A DNA stretch of 64,000 bases from Nocardia arthritidis (GCF_011801145.1 NZ_CP046172.1:4898001-4962000), one strand, 5' to 3'. Positions 1 to 11,855 are shown, numbered from the stretch's first letter. Notes: generated by a model from the sequence alone, not told the origin. Made by a program: numbers and translations.

Positions 1-1035
1 GTGCTCGAGCAGGCTGGCGGCGTCGCGGATGGCCGCGCCCGCGCCCATTCCGGCGGTGGGTGGTGTGGCGTGCACGGCGTCGCCGAGCGCGGTGATCCGG
101 CCCGCGGGCCAGGGCGCGAGATCGTCGGCGCGGGTGGAGGCGGCGTTGAAGCGGAACGCGGCCACGCTGTGCGAGTCGGCCTTGGCGATGACCTCGAGCG
201 TGTGTTCGGCCCAGCCCCGTGTGCGGAACCGGCCGAGCAGCGCGGCCAGCAGCTCATCTCCGCGCAGGTCACGCAGGGAATCCGTGGCCGCGGATTCGGG
301 GAACATGGCGCCCCAGATATAGGTGGGTCCGGTGGTGACCGACATTCGCAGGTCCGGAGCGTCGAGCGCGGCGTTGCCTACCGGGTCGAGGAAGCCGATG
401 TAAAGCGCTGCCGCGCGCGGGCCGATCGCCGTCCCCGAACGTAGCCGCAGCCGCCGCTGCTCGCCGGGGCCGAGGTCGCCCAAAAGGGTGCGGCCGGAGA
501 ACCCAATGATGCCCGCCGGGCTGTTGGTCGGGCCTCCCGCCAAGTGGCGGGCCACCACCGAGTGCGCGCCGTCCGCACCCACCACGAGATCCGCCGAAAC
601 CGGTGCCCGGTCGGTGAACAGCACCCGGGGTGCGCCATGGTCGTCGTACCCGACACCGGATACCCGGTGACCCAGGTGCAGACTGTCACCCGCGGCTTCG
701 GCCAGCAGCAGCCGCAGGGTGATCCGGTCGACGTCGACGCTGCCGCTGCCGCTCAGATCCGGCCCGTGACCGAGCAGCCGTCCGCGGCGATCCCAGAACG
801 CGTCGCGCTCGCGCAGCCGCAGCGCCGAACCCGATGCCAGCAGCCGCCGCATGATCGCCGGTTCCACCAGTTCTTTCAGCGCGGTCTGCGCCCGCTCGTC
901 GAGGGTGATGTGGTAGCCACCCGTCGCCGCCACATCGGTATCGCGGTCGAATACCGCGACATCGAATCCTCGGCGCCGCAATCCCGCACCCAGTGCGAGC
1001 CCGCCTATTCCGCCACCGACCACGACCACCCGCAT
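1..1035 (-). CDS. FAD-dependent monooxygenase, 3' part cut by window edge
   Basis: 345 codons are visible from an ATG at 1035 and the frame runs off the window edge without a stop. The N-terminus has the Rossmann motif VVVGGGIGGL (residues 4-13), a VVGADGAHS DG motif near residue 155 and ALGDAVHATPP near residue 320, the three FAD/NAD(P)H signatures of group A flavin monooxygenases. Such enzymes hydroxylate aromatic or polyketide substrates; the substrate here cannot be told. It is divergent from the WYL regulator at 1127 across a 91-bp gap, so that regulator is the likely controller (inference). Confidence 0.9.
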   Translation of the reverse strand, partial: MRVVVVGGGIGGLALGAGLRRRGFDVAVFDRDTDVAATGGYHITLDERAQTALKELVEPAIMRRLLASGSALRLRERDAFWDRRGRLLGHGPDLSGSGSVDVDRITLRLLLAEAAGDSLHLGHRVSGVGYDDHGAPRVLFTDRAPVSADLVVGADGAHSVVARHLAGGPTNSPAGIIGFSGRTLLGDLGPGEQRRLRLRSGTAIGPRAAALYIGFLDPVGNAALDAPDLRMSVTTGPTYIWGAMFPESAATDSLRDLRGDELLAALLGRFRTRGWAEHTLEVIAKADSHSVAAFRFNAASTRADDLAPWPAGRITALGDAVHATPPTAGMGAGAAIRDAASLLEH

Positions 1036-1126
1036 ACCGACCGTCCTTTCCGTTATCTGCCGAACCGAGGCAACCTTGGCATCGGTAGTGGACACCGAGT
1101 GGCCGCTACCCGGTCATGATGGGACG

Positions 1127-2119
1127 ATGGCGAATACCGCACACCGGGCGTTGCGACTGCTGTCGCTGCTGGGATCGGGACGGTGCTGGCCGCTGCGCGA
1201 GCTGGCCGCCCGGCTCGGCGCCAGCGAACGCACCGTCCGCCGCGATATCGAAACCCTGCGCCTGCTCGACTACCCGATCACCACCGTCCACGGCCCCGAC
1301 GGCGGTTATCGGCTCGGCGCCGGGCACACCCTGCCGCCGCTGCTGTTCGACAACGACCAGGCCCTCGCGGTCGCGGTGGCCCTGCAGACCGCGCCGAGCA
1401 CGGTATTCGGGCTCGGGGACGATGCGGCGCGGGCGCTGGCCACGCTGCATCAGGTGATGCCGCCCGCCCTGCGGGCATCGATGGAATCCCTGCGCCTGAC
1501 CCGGTTGCGGAACTACTGGGAGTTCCCCGCGCCGCCCATCGATCCGGCCGCGCTGACCGTGGTCGGCACGGCGGTGCGGCGCCGTCACCTACTCGTCGTC
1601 GAGACATTGCGGCCCGACGGCACCCGCCCCGAACCCGGAGAACCCGACTTCCTGCCCGCGCATCGGGTCGAGCCGCATCACCTGGTCGTCTGGGCCGCGC
1701 GGTGGTACCTGGTCGCCTACGACCGCACCGACGGCGAATGGCAGGTGCGGCGCGTCGATCGATTGCACGCCCGCCCCACCACGCAGCCTTTCCGAGCCCG
1801 CGACCTACCCGGCGATGACCTCGCCCAGTTCGTGATGAGCACCCACAACCGCGGCGACACACCCGCTCCCTGGCCGTGTACCGGCACCGCCCGGCTCGAC
1901 CTGCCCGCTCATATCGTGGCCCGCTGGGCGCCGGGCGGCTCCGTCGTGGAATATCTGGATGCCGAGCACTGTCGGCTCACGCTCGGCGCCTGGTCCTGGG
2001 CGGGTGTCGCGGGCATTCTCGCCACGTTCGATTCCGAACTCACCGACCTGCACCCGCCCGAGCTCGTCCACGCCTGCCGCCGACTGGCACGCCGATGGGC
2101 CACGATCGAGGACGCCTGA
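1127..2119 (+). CDS. HTH/WYL-domain transcriptional regulator (YafY/DeoR type)
   Basis: 330 aa from ATG at 1127, chosen because the conserved helix-turn-helix starts at once (RALRLLSLLGSG... LAARLGASERTVRRDIETL, residues 6-45). An upstream in-frame start at 1076 would add 17 unconserved residues. The rest matches the WYL ligand-sensing architecture (HLVVWAARWYLVAYDRTDGEWQ read-alike around residue 185-205). WYL regulators sense small ligands or nucleic acids; the ligand here is unknown. It is divergent from the FAD monooxygenase at 1035, and the shared 91-bp gap suggests joint control. Confidence 0.88.
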   Translation: MANTAHRALRLLSLLGSGRCWPLRELAARLGASERTVRRDIETLRLLDYPITTVHGPDGGYRLGAGHTLPPLLFDNDQALAVAVALQTAPSTVFGLGDDAARALATLHQVMPPALRASMESLRLTRLRNYWEFPAPPIDPAALTVVGTAVRRRHLLVVETLRPDGTRPEPGEPDFLPAHRVEPHHLVVWAARWYLVAYDRTDGEWQVRRVDRLHARPTTQPFRARDLPGDDLAQFVMSTHNRGDTPAPWPCTGTARLDLPAHIVARWAPGGSVVEYLDAEHCRLTLGAWSWAGVAGILATFDSELTDLHPPELVHACRRLARRWATIEDA

Positions 2120-4609
<2,490 letters not shown>

Positions 4610-4613
<4 letters not shown>

Positions 4614-5455
4614 GATGCGGTCCGGATGATCCGGGCGATGTTGGTGGCGTGGGTGACCGGCAGCCCGTGCCCGGCGTCGAGCCGGAACGTGCGGATATCC
4701 GGCCGCTCGCGGACGACTCGTTCGACGCCGGACCGCCAGTTCCGGTTGCGCCACACCGTTTCTCGGTCGTCGCTGTCGCCGGCCATCGAGGCGGACATGA
4801 TCATGGTGATCGGCCGGTCGATCCGGCGGTATCGGTCGAGGATGGTGGAACGGACCGCATCGATCTCCAGATTCAGGTCCACGAACTGTTCGGCGGTGAG
4901 CAGCACCTGATGCGGTGTGCCCGCGGTGGGCTCGGCGGCGCGGCACAGCTGCTGCGCCATCGCACGGAATTCCGGCAGATCGGTTGCGGTGATGAATGGT
5001 TCGGGCACCGGATTCGCTCCATCGATGAGGACGAGTTCCGCTGCGCTGGTGGGGTTTTCGGCGGCGTAGTGCACGATGAGGTCGGCGCCCAGCGAGTGGC
5101 CGGCGAGCAGTGGCGGCGCGGGCAGGTCGCGGTTGAGCCGCGCCAGCACCGCGCCGAGATCTCCGAGGAATGCCTCGAAGGTGTACCGGTCACCGGCCGA
5201 GCTGCGGCCGTGGCCGCGCAGGTCGAAGCTGATGACCTCGAAATCGCGCCGCAGCAGTTCGATCAGTTCGGCCAGATCGGCCTGTGTCGTGAACAGTCCG
5301 GGGCACAGCACCAGCGGTCTGCCGATGCCGCCGCGCGTCACCGGGATGGTGACGCCGTCGTGGTGAATCGTGAACTGCCGCATCGTCTTGTCGTCGGGTG
5401 TTCCATCGGTTTTCGTGGTCACATCGACCATGGTGGAGGATTGCCCCTGCGTCAT
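4610..5455 (-). CDS. Alpha/beta-fold hydrolase
   Basis: 281 aa from ATG 5455; an equally plausible start is ATG 5383 (257 aa), where homology to the fold begins (MRQFTIHHDGVTIPV). The oxyanion region is VLCPGLFTT, the nucleophile elbow LLAGHSLGADL (Ser), and the catalytic His lies in DAGHGLPVTHA near the C-terminus. ISFDLRGHGRS is typical of alpha/beta hydrolases of the esterase/peroxidase group. Substrate unknown. It is the first gene of a two-gene operon with merR (4-nt GTGA overlap). Placed between rox and helR but on the opposite strand and without its own RAE, so a role in rifamycin handling is not supported. Confidence 0.82.
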
Positions 5456-5546
5456 GGTCAAGCCGGTGGGCGCGCTTATCCTGTGCCGCATCGGAACCGG
5501 TGTGTTGGTAACCCGAAAGCGTTGGGACGCTGCGGAACTCGGATGG

Positions 5547-5669
5547 ATCGGTCCCGGTGGCTCGCGCCGGGCGCGTGGAACATCGGCGAGACATCCGGGA
5601 TGTGTTCTGGTGTATTCGGTCCGGCGGCTCGCGTTGAGTATCGGCGAGATCCAGGATGCGTTCTGGCGG
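5547..5669. repeat. Imperfect tandem repeat, two units of ~60 bp
   Basis: Unit 1 (about 5547-5611) and unit 2 (about 5614-5669) share in order ATCGGTCC/ATTCGGTCC, GGCTCGCG, ATCGGCGAGA and GGATGTGTTCTGG/GGATGCGTTCTGG. Unit 1 has short insertions. It sits between the divergent hydrolase and helR genes; function unknown. Confidence 0.6.
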
Positions 5670-5817
5670 AACATCATCGCAGAAGATCCCCGCCACGCAT
5701 CGGTGAATCACAATGGCCGGATGCCGAAGGGGCCGGGAGCGCGGCACACTGTGATCGGGGATAAGAAGACGATCGACGCGCAGCACAACACCCGCACGAA
5801 TTCTCTCTATTTAAACC

Positions 5818-5878
5818 TATACCGCACCCGGGGGCTTGCCGCAAGACCCGGGTCGTACCGCACAATCGCTGGCCGAAG
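5818..5878 (+). promoter_or_regulatory. Rifamycin-associated element (RAE) upstream of helR
   Basis: The core GGGGCTTGCCGCAAGACCC is at 5831-5849, centred on CTTGC-C-GCAAG and flanked by ACCCGGG...CCCGGGT, making a long near-perfect inverted repeat. It aligns with the rox copy from the TATA (5818) through ATCGCTGGCCGA (5865-5876). A possible -10 TATACC at 5818-5823 would start transcription at about 5830, right at the element (inference). Confidence 0.85.
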
Positions 5879-5962
5879 CCGAAGCGGACATGGGAGTTGG
5901 GTATGCGGGTGCCGTCGTCGACGGATGGGGCGGGATCGTCGAGCCAACAGAAGGAGGGGTAC

Positions 5963-8131
5963 GTGTCGGTTGACCGGTACGAGGACGAATTGCGGTCCGA
6001 GCGCGACTATGTGGCCGGGCTCTACACGCGGCTCGACACCGAGCGCGCACGGGTGAGGGGCAGATACGCCGCGGCGCTGCGGGGCACGGGCGGTACGCCG
6101 ATGGAACGGGATTTCGAGGTGCGCGCGCTGGCGAAGGAGGCCAAGCGGCTGGACGTGGCCGATAACGGGCTGTGTTTCGGCCGGTTGGACACGCTTTCGG
6201 GCGACCATCTGTATGTCGGCCGTATCGGCATTTTCGACGAGGACGATGAATTCGAACCGCTGCTGCTCGATTGGCGGGCGCCCGCGGCGCGGCCGTTCTA
6301 TGTGGCGACCGCCGCGACCCCGGAGAACATGCGCAGGCGGCGGCAGTTTCTCACCCGGGGGCGTCGGGTGGTCGATTTCACCGATGAGGTCCTCGGCCGT
6401 CCCGGCGGCGGCGAGCGCGGAGATGCGGCGCTGCTCGCGGCGGTGAACGCGCCGCGGGGCGCCGGGATGCGCGATATCGTCGCGACGATCCAGGCCGAGC
6501 AGGACGAGATCATCCGGCTGGAGCATCCGGGTGTGGTGGTGATCGAGGGCGGTCCCGGTACGGGTAAGACCGTGGTCGCGCTGCACCGCGTCGCCTATCT
6601 GCTCTATACGCGGCGCGAGCGGATGGAACGCGGCGGTGTGCTGGTTGTCGGGCCGAATCCGGCGTTCCTGAACCATATTTCGCGGGTGCTGCCGTCGCTG
6701 GGGGAGACCAACGTGGTGTTCATGACCACCGGCGATCTGCTGCCCGGCCTGCGGGTCACCGCCGAGGATGCGCCGGCGGCCGCGCGGATCAAGGGTTCGC
6801 TGCGGATTCTGGACGTGCTGGCGGCGGCGATCGCCGATCGGCAGCGGCTACCCGCGCAACCGCTGCCGATCGAGTTGGACGACGTCACGGTGCGCATCGA
6901 CGCCGAGACCGCGGAGTGGGCCAGGGAAGAGGCCCGGGCGAGCGGTTTGCCGCACAACGAGGCGCGGGCGGTGTTCACCGAGATCATCACCTATGTGCTC
7001 GGCGAGCGGGCGGTCGGCCGGATCGGCCGGGGCTGGCTGACCAGGGACGACCGGGAGGCGTGGGAGGCGCTGAGGGTGGACGTGCTGGCCGAACTCGCCG
7101 AGAACGACGCGTTCGCCGCCGCGCTCGACGAACTGTGGCCGATCTTGACGCCGGAAAAACTGCTGGCCGAGCTGTACGCGTCGCCGGATCGGCTGCGGGC
7201 GGCGGGTGCGGATATGGCGCTCGCCCGCACCGACGGCGCGGCCTGGACGGTGTCGGATGTGCCGCTGCTCGACGAGTTGGTCGATCTGCTCGGCCGCGAC
7301 AAACCGGCCGACGAGTCCGCGGAGCGGGAGCGCCGGGCGGCGGCCGAGTACGCGGCGGGCGTGCTGGATCTGATGATCGGCCGCGAGGACATGATGGACG
7401 ACGAGGACCATCTGATGGCCGACGACCTGCTGTACGCCGAGGATCTGGCGGAGCGTTTCCTCGAGCGCGACACCCGGGAACTGGCCGAGCGGGCCGCCGC
7501 GGACCGGGAGTGGACCTACCGGCACGTGGTGGTGGACGAGGCGCAGGAACTGTCCGAAATGGATTGGCGGGTGCTGATGCGCCGCTGCCCGAGCCGGTCT
7601 TTCACGGTGGTCGGCGATCTGGCCCAGCGCCGGTCGGCCGCCGGTGCGACCTCGTGGGAGGCGATGCTGGCGCCGTATGTGCCGGGCCGCTGGGTGTACC
7701 GGTCGCTGTCGGTGAACTACCGCACTCCGGCGGAGATCATGGCCGTCGCCGCCGCGGTGCTCGCCGAATTCGCGCCCGCGATCCGGCCGCCGGAGTCGGT
7801 GCGCGCCTGCGGTGTGCCGCCGTGGTCGAGGCGGGTCGCCGCGCACGAAATACCCGCTGCCATCGAGGAATTCGTGCGCGCCGAGGCCGGTCGCGAGGGA
7901 ACCAGCGTGGTGATCGGCCCGCCGGATGTGCCGGGCGCGGTGACGGCGGCGCAGACGAAGGGTCTCGAATACGACGCCGTGCTGGTGGTGGAGCCGGAAC
8001 GGATCCTCGCCGACGGGCCGCGCGGCGCGGCCGAACTGTATGTCGCCCTCACCCGCGCGACACAGCGCCTCGGCGTGCTGCATTCCGGCCCGTTGCCGCG
8101 GGCGTTGAGCGGACTCGGCGCACCGGCGTAG
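5963..8131 (+). CDS. helR: HelR: HelD-like RNA polymerase helicase, rifamycin protection
   Basis: 722 aa. Start GTG 5963 is set by a strong AAGGAGG at 5951-5957; upstream in-frame codons lack conservation. UvrD/HelD-type superfamily 1 motifs are present: Walker A GGPGTGKT near residue 196, Walker B VVVDEAQELSEMD near 522, and a motif VI-like YVALTRATQRLGV near 695. The N-terminal coiled-coil and LLLDWRAPAARPFY follow the HelD plan. An acidic stretch (EDMMDDEDHLMADD, about residues 473-486) precedes Walker B and may be the primary-channel loop. From established knowledge, HelR proteins bind RNA polymerase, release stalled complexes and displace rifamycins. The RAE 115 bp upstream supports this specific role over a housekeeping HelD. 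Confidence 0.87.
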   Translation: MSVDRYEDELRSERDYVAGLYTRLDTERARVRGRYAAALRGTGGTPMERDFEVRALAKEAKRLDVADNGLCFGRLDTLSGDHLYVGRIGIFDEDDEFEPLLLDWRAPAARPFYVATAATPENMRRRRQFLTRGRRVVDFTDEVLGRPGGGERGDAALLAAVNAPRGAGMRDIVATIQAEQDEIIRLEHPGVVVIEGGPGTGKTVVALHRVAYLLYTRRERMERGGVLVVGPNPAFLNHISRVLPSLGETNVVFMTTGDLLPGLRVTAEDAPAAARIKGSLRILDVLAAAIADRQRLPAQPLPIELDDVTVRIDAETAEWAREEARASGLPHNEARAVFTEIITYVLGERAVGRIGRGWLTRDDREAWEALRVDVLAELAENDAFAAALDELWPILTPEKLLAELYASPDRLRAAGADMALARTDGAAWTVSDVPLLDELVDLLGRDKPADESAERERRAAAEYAAGVLDLMIGREDMMDDEDHLMADDLLYAEDLAERFLERDTRELAERAAADREWTYRHVVVDEAQELSEMDWRVLMRRCPSRSFTVVGDLAQRRSAAGATSWEAMLAPYVPGRWVYRSLSVNYRTPAEIMAVAAAVLAEFAPAIRPPESVRACGVPPWSRRVAAHEIPAAIEEFVRAEAGREGTSVVIGPPDVPGAVTAAQTKGLEYDAVLVVEPERILADGPRGAAELYVALTRATQRLGVLHSGPLPRALSGLGAPA

Positions 8132-8252
8132 CGGTCGGCGGGCTTCGGCAATAGCTAACTTCTGCTAGGCGATATCTGAAACATAGTCTGCTGCAACGAC
8201 ATTCGAGGTGCTACTTTTGTGCCCACATTCCTGATCATCAACGGGGGCTGTT

Positions 8253-8549
8253 GTGGGCGAAATAGTCGGACTCGACTTGGCGACCTTGTACCGTCTCACG
8301 GACGAACTGTCCGGGCATGCCACGAAGATTGCCGGAATCACCGTTTCGGCCAAGGTGACCATGCCGGGTTCGCCGGTGCAGTCGGCGTGTGATCAGGCCG
8401 TCGGGGCGGTGCACAAGGCATACGGCTTGATCGGCAAGAACATCGAGGCGATGGCGACGGCCGCCAAGTACGGCCTGAAAACATACGAGTTCATGGAGAA
8501 GACGAATACCGACCAGCTGCGCCGCTACACCAGCGGCGCTGGGGTCTGA
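8253..8549 (+). CDS. ESX-associated EspC-like small protein
   Basis: 98 aa from GTG 8253. The all-helical sequence with ATLYRLTDELSGHATKIAGI and a spaced CDQAVGAVHKAYGLIGKNIEAMATAAKYG second helix resembles EspC/DUF2580 proteins, WXG100-like helical hairpins secreted or chaperoned by type VII systems. No signal peptide is present, as expected. It lies 58 bp upstream of a larger type VII substrate-like gene, a common two-gene arrangement in which the small protein pairs with the N-terminal helical domain of its partner. Confidence 0.72.
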   Translation: MGEIVGLDLATLYRLTDELSGHATKIAGITVSAKVTMPGSPVQSACDQAVGAVHKAYGLIGKNIEAMATAAKYGLKTYEFMEKTNTDQLRRYTSGAGV

Positions 8550-8607
8550 CCGTCATCGATGGCGAGTATCGCTGCTGGGTAACGGTTTTCGATCGCGGGT
8601 GAGGTGA

Positions 8608-9609
8608 ATGACAACGATCAGCCATGTGCGCGGCTGCAATCCACAGTCGATGCTCGACTTCGCACAGGATCTGACGACGAAGAACAACGAGTTCACCGTC
8701 GCAGTGGACCAGATGGCCGGCGACGTAGACATCGCCATGGACAGCTGGCAGGGCAAGGGAGCCGCCGCGGCGGCGGAACGCGCGCTCGCGCACAAACTTT
8801 CGGCGAATCACCTGAGCGAGACCGTGGTCTCGCTGATCGATCACACCAATGCCTTCGGCACGGAGCTGTCGACGCATCGCACGTCGCTGCTGGATATCGT
8901 CGACCGCGAGGTCAAGCAGGCGGGGATGACGGTCGACGACAGCGGTAATGTCACCGCGCCGAAAGTGCCGCAGGGCGGCCCGGACAGCGCCACCTGGCGG
9001 CTGCTGCAACAGTCGATCGACGGACGGGCCGCGAGCATGCAGTCGCGAATCAAAGCGCTGCTCACCAAGTTCGGGGACGCCGAAACGAAAGCGGCACAGG
9101 CCATCGCAGGCGATATGCGGCTGCTGAGCGGCTACGAGAAGTCTCCGGACAAAGCGCCGATCGGTCCGCGCGTGCAGTCCATCCTCGACGGAAAGACGCT
9201 GCTGCCAACGGATCCGAAGCAGCTGCACGACTTCTGGCAGACGCTCACCCCGGCGGAGAAGGACGCGCTGTGGCAGCACGACAAGAACATCGGCAACCTG
9301 GACGGCCTGCCCGCCGCCGATCGCGACCACTACAACCGGATGAACCTCGATTACCAACTGTCCCGAGCACAAGCCGGTGACCCGAAATACCAGGGAGGAG
9401 GTGCGCGGCGGCCGGGCGGCGAGATTCGGTGTCGCGGCCCAGCGTTCCCATTCCTTCTCCAGTTCGGCGCGCTGCCGGGTGAGGGTGCGCACGGGTGCCA
9501 CCTCGCAAACCCCATCGTCGTTGTGAGCTCAGTTTCGCTCTCTCATGATGGCGTATGCAGGGGGGCGCTGCGGGGGTTTTACCGGGACGGGTTCCGTTTT
9601 ACTTCTTGA
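8608..9609 (+). CDS. Type VII secretion substrate, C-terminal domain lost
   Basis: 333 aa from ATG 8608 with GTGAGGTGA just upstream. Residues 1-110 form a WXG100-like helical hairpin with a W-x-G turn (DSWQGKGAAAAAE near 47). Residues 110-265 are a linker seen in polymorphic T7SS proteins (LTPAEKDALWQHDKNIGNLDGLPAADRDHYN). Homologous architectures normally continue into an enzymatic or toxin domain. Here the conserved sequence stops at GDPKYQ near residue 263 (nt ~9398) and the rest is a low-complexity tail unlike a protein domain, ending over the 3' end of the opposing lipoprotein gene. Most likely a deletion-fused gene. Type VII machinery itself is not in the window. Confidence 0.65.
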   Translation: MTTISHVRGCNPQSMLDFAQDLTTKNNEFTVAVDQMAGDVDIAMDSWQGKGAAAAAERALAHKLSANHLSETVVSLIDHTNAFGTELSTHRTSLLDIVDREVKQAGMTVDDSGNVTAPKVPQGGPDSATWRLLQQSIDGRAASMQSRIKALLTKFGDAETKAAQAIAGDMRLLSGYEKSPDKAPIGPRVQSILDGKTLLPTDPKQLHDFWQTLTPAEKDALWQHDKNIGNLDGLPAADRDHYNRMNLDYQLSRAQAGDPKYQGGGARRPGGEIRCRGPAFPFLLQFGALPGEGAHGCHLANPIVVVSSVSLSHDGVCRGALRGFYRDGFRFTS

Positions 9610-9940
9610 TGAAAATCCCTGCCACATCGGCGTTCTTGATCGGGGTGTCGGCGTTGGCCTGTACGCCGCACAGCACGCCGACCGAGGCCATCGTCAGATC
9701 GACGACGGTGCCCGCGGGTTCGTGATCGTCGTTGGTCTGCTGTTTGACGAATTTGGTGATGGTGACGCGCTGGGTGTCCTGATCCTGTTTGACATATTCG
9801 CTGCACGGGGTGTCGCCGCCGCGGTTGAGCGCGGTCTTGACCTCGGAACACCCCGTGAGCGCCGCCGCGATCGCGGCGCAGAGCAGTACGGTCGCGCCTG
9901 CGGCGGCGCGGGGTCGCGGGCGCGGGAAGTCTCGCGTCAT
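9599..9940 (-). CDS. Small secreted lipoprotein, HdeA-like size
   Basis: 113 aa with a clear lipoprotein signal: RPRPRAAAGATVLLCAAIAAALTGC, with the lipobox LTGC giving Cys at about residue 31. The mature part is about 80 residues with two further cysteines (TPCSEYVKQ and VLCGVQ) that could form a disulfide. The spacing resembles small periplasmic acid-stress proteins of the HdeA type, but this is only a weak resemblance. Start ATG 9938-9940 follows CGAGG. Its stop overlaps the opposing T7SS-like reading frame by 11 bp, consistent with that frame having been extended by deletion. Confidence 0.75.
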   Translation of the reverse strand: MTRDFPRPRPRAAAGATVLLCAAIAAALTGCSEVKTALNRGGDTPCSEYVKQDQDTQRVTITKFVKQQTNDDHEPAGTVVDLTMASVGVLCGVQANADTPIKNADVAGIFIKK

Positions 9941-10256
9941 CCTCGTGTGTTCCTCGGGGTCGGTCGGACGGGTCGCCCCAGCCTATGCCAGTGCCCGGTG
10001 CGGCGGCCGCCCCGGCGCGCTGCCGCCGGGCGCCCGTTCGGATCAGCTTGCCGGGAACTGTGTTTCCTCGCGGCTGAGGGTGCGGGGGATGTCGAAGGCG
10101 GCCAGTTTGTCGGGGTGCCCTCCAGACACGGCGCACCACCCGGATCTGGCATGGCATGACTCACATCACATCCACTGGACCTCAACCGCTGTTCGTATTC
10201 GATGCTCGAAGCGTCGGGTGATCCACGAAAAACCAGGGAGGGCACGGTGATCGGTG

Positions 10257-10697
10257 ATGAGCGTCGATGACATCCTGGCGCTGATGCGACAGAGTTGGGA
10301 ACGCGGTGACGCCAGCTCCTACGCCGCCCTGTTCACCGAGGACGCGACGTTTGTCGACGTGCTCGGACGGGTGCAGCGGGGGCGGGCGGTGATCGCGCGC
10401 GAACATCAGAAGTTGTTCGACACCATTTATCGGGACAGCCGGTGGGCGGGCCGCGTCGAACGCGTCGCGGATCTCGGCGACGGTGTGGTCGTGGTGAACA
10501 GCGTCTCCGAGTTGTCGGTGCCGCGGGGGCCGCGCGCCGGTATCACGGCGGCCGTCCAAACCATGGTGGTGGTCGACGGATCGATCGCCTGGTTCCACAA
10601 CACGGTGCGCACCGGGCTGGCCGATTTCGCCGACCACGATGCCGATCTGGCCGCGCTGTCCCCGCTCGGCTGGGCCTCAGGCGCGGAAAGTGCGTAG
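10257..10697 (+). CDS. SnoaL-like / NTF2-fold protein
   Basis: 146 aa from ATG 10257 (an adjacent GTG at 10254 is possible), with AGGGAGG upstream. The opening SVDDILALMRQSWERGDASSYAALFTEDATFVDVLGRVQRGR is the signature of SnoaL-like/DUF4440 cone-fold proteins. These are small cyclases, isomerases or polyketide-tailoring enzymes, or ligand-binding proteins of unknown role. No catalytic assignment is possible. Its 3' end overlaps the convergent phosphodiesterase by 21 bp. Confidence 0.8.
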   Translation: MSVDDILALMRQSWERGDASSYAALFTEDATFVDVLGRVQRGRAVIAREHQKLFDTIYRDSRWAGRVERVADLGDGVVVVNSVSELSVPRGPRAGITAAVQTMVVVDGSIAWFHNTVRTGLADFADHDADLAALSPLGWASGAESA

Positions 10698-11813
10698 CGG
10701 GACGTTCATCTCGGCGGCGGTGAGCGAACCGTGGTGTGCGGCAAGGGCGGATTGCAGGGGTTCGACGCCGGTGCGCACGACGCCGCGGCTGCCGTGCGCG
10801 ACGACGACGAGATCGCCGATGCGGTCGGCGACGTGGGTGGCGACGGCCGGGCCGAACCAGCCGCGGGCGATGGCGGCGTCGCGGGTGAGCACCTCGAAGT
10901 CGGCGCCGAGGGTGGCGCGCCAGGTGTCGGCGACATCGGCGGCGGCGCCGTCGCGGGTGTAGACGTGGCGGGCGCGGGCCTCGCCGCCGAGTTGGGCGAC
11001 GCCGTCGCGCAGGGCGACGGTGGTGTCGAAGTCGACGCGGTCGGTGAGCGCGACCATGCCGTGGTCGGCGGTGACCACGAGAATCGCGTCGGGCGGCAGG
11101 TTTTCGGCGATATCGGCGGCGAGCCGGTCGACGTGGGTGAGTTCGTGGCGCCAGGCCGGCGAATCGGGTCCGCGCATATGCCCGGTGGTGTCCAGGTCGG
11201 GGTGGTAGGCGTAGACGAGTGCCCGGTCGCCGTCGCGGATGGCGGTGGCGACCTGGGCGATCAGGTCGCCGTCGGAGACCTTGGCGCGGAATACGCAGCC
11301 GCGCAACACCGCTCTGGTCAGCCCGGAGTCGGCCTGCCCGCGCGGCGCGACCTGGGTGACGGCGACACCGTCGGCGGCGGCGCGTTCGAAAACCGTTGGG
11401 GTGGGCTGGAACTGCTCGGGCACCAGGCGGGCGCGCTGATCGGTGCCGTCGCCGTGCAGCCGCCAGGCCAGCGGCGCGAGCGGTTTGTCGTGGCCGGGCA
11501 CCCGGAACAGGTAGCCGACGATGCCGTGCGCGCCGGGCGGGACGCCGACGCCGAACGAGGCCAGGCTGGTCGCGGTGGTGCTGGGGAAGCCCGCGGTCAT
11601 GGTGGCGGGTGCGAGGCCGGACAGGAACGGCGCCGCGGCCGGATGCGCGGCCAGCGCGTCGGCGCCGAGCCCGTCCACCAGCAGCACGCAGATCCGGCGC
11701 GCGGTCAGTCCGAGACCGAGCCGGTCGGTTTCACCGGGCACGCCGAGGCAGGCCAGCAGGGACGGCAGCAGATCCGCGAGTGACCCGGTGCCGTAGCGGG
11801 GCGCGACGAACAC
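10677..11813 (-). CDS. Nucleotide pyrophosphatase/phosphodiesterase family protein
   Basis: 378 aa from GTG 11813. The alkaline-phosphatase-superfamily metal ligands are recognisable: LLVDGLGADAL near residue 50, the nucleophile threonine in GFPSTTATSLASFGVG near 83, YHPDLDTTGHMRGPDS near 206, and VTADHGMV near 250. This set (D-T-D-H-D-H) is that of type I phosphodiesterase/nucleotide pyrophosphatase proteins, which bind two zinc ions. No signal peptide is apparent, so it is likely cytoplasmic. Substrate unknown. Convergent with the SnoaL-like gene (21-bp overlap). Confidence 0.88.
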   Translation of the reverse strand: MFVAPRYGTGSLADLLPSLLACLGVPGETDRLGLGLTARRICVLLVDGLGADALAAHPAAAPFLSGLAPATMTAGFPSTTATSLASFGVGVPPGAHGIVGYLFRVPGHDKPLAPLAWRLHGDGTDQRARLVPEQFQPTPTVFERAAADGVAVTQVAPRGQADSGLTRAVLRGCVFRAKVSDGDLIAQVATAIRDGDRALVYAYHPDLDTTGHMRGPDSPAWRHELTHVDRLAADIAENLPPDAILVVTADHGMVALTDRVDFDTTVALRDGVAQLGGEARARHVYTRDGAAADVADTWRATLGADFEVLTRDAAIARGWFGPAVATHVADRIGDLVVVAHGSRGVVRTGVEPLQSALAAHHGSLTAAEMNVPLRTFRA

Positions 11814-11855
11814 GTGCGCAAGATATCAGTCCGGGCGACGGCGGGTGGGATGTGT

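Larger units (their letters stand above)
5456..5962. other. Intergenic region between hydrolase and helR
   Basis: About 500 bp without a convincing gene. It contains an imperfect tandem repeat (5547-5669), a possible -10 TATACC (5818-5823), the second RAE and the helR leader. Confidence 0.6.
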
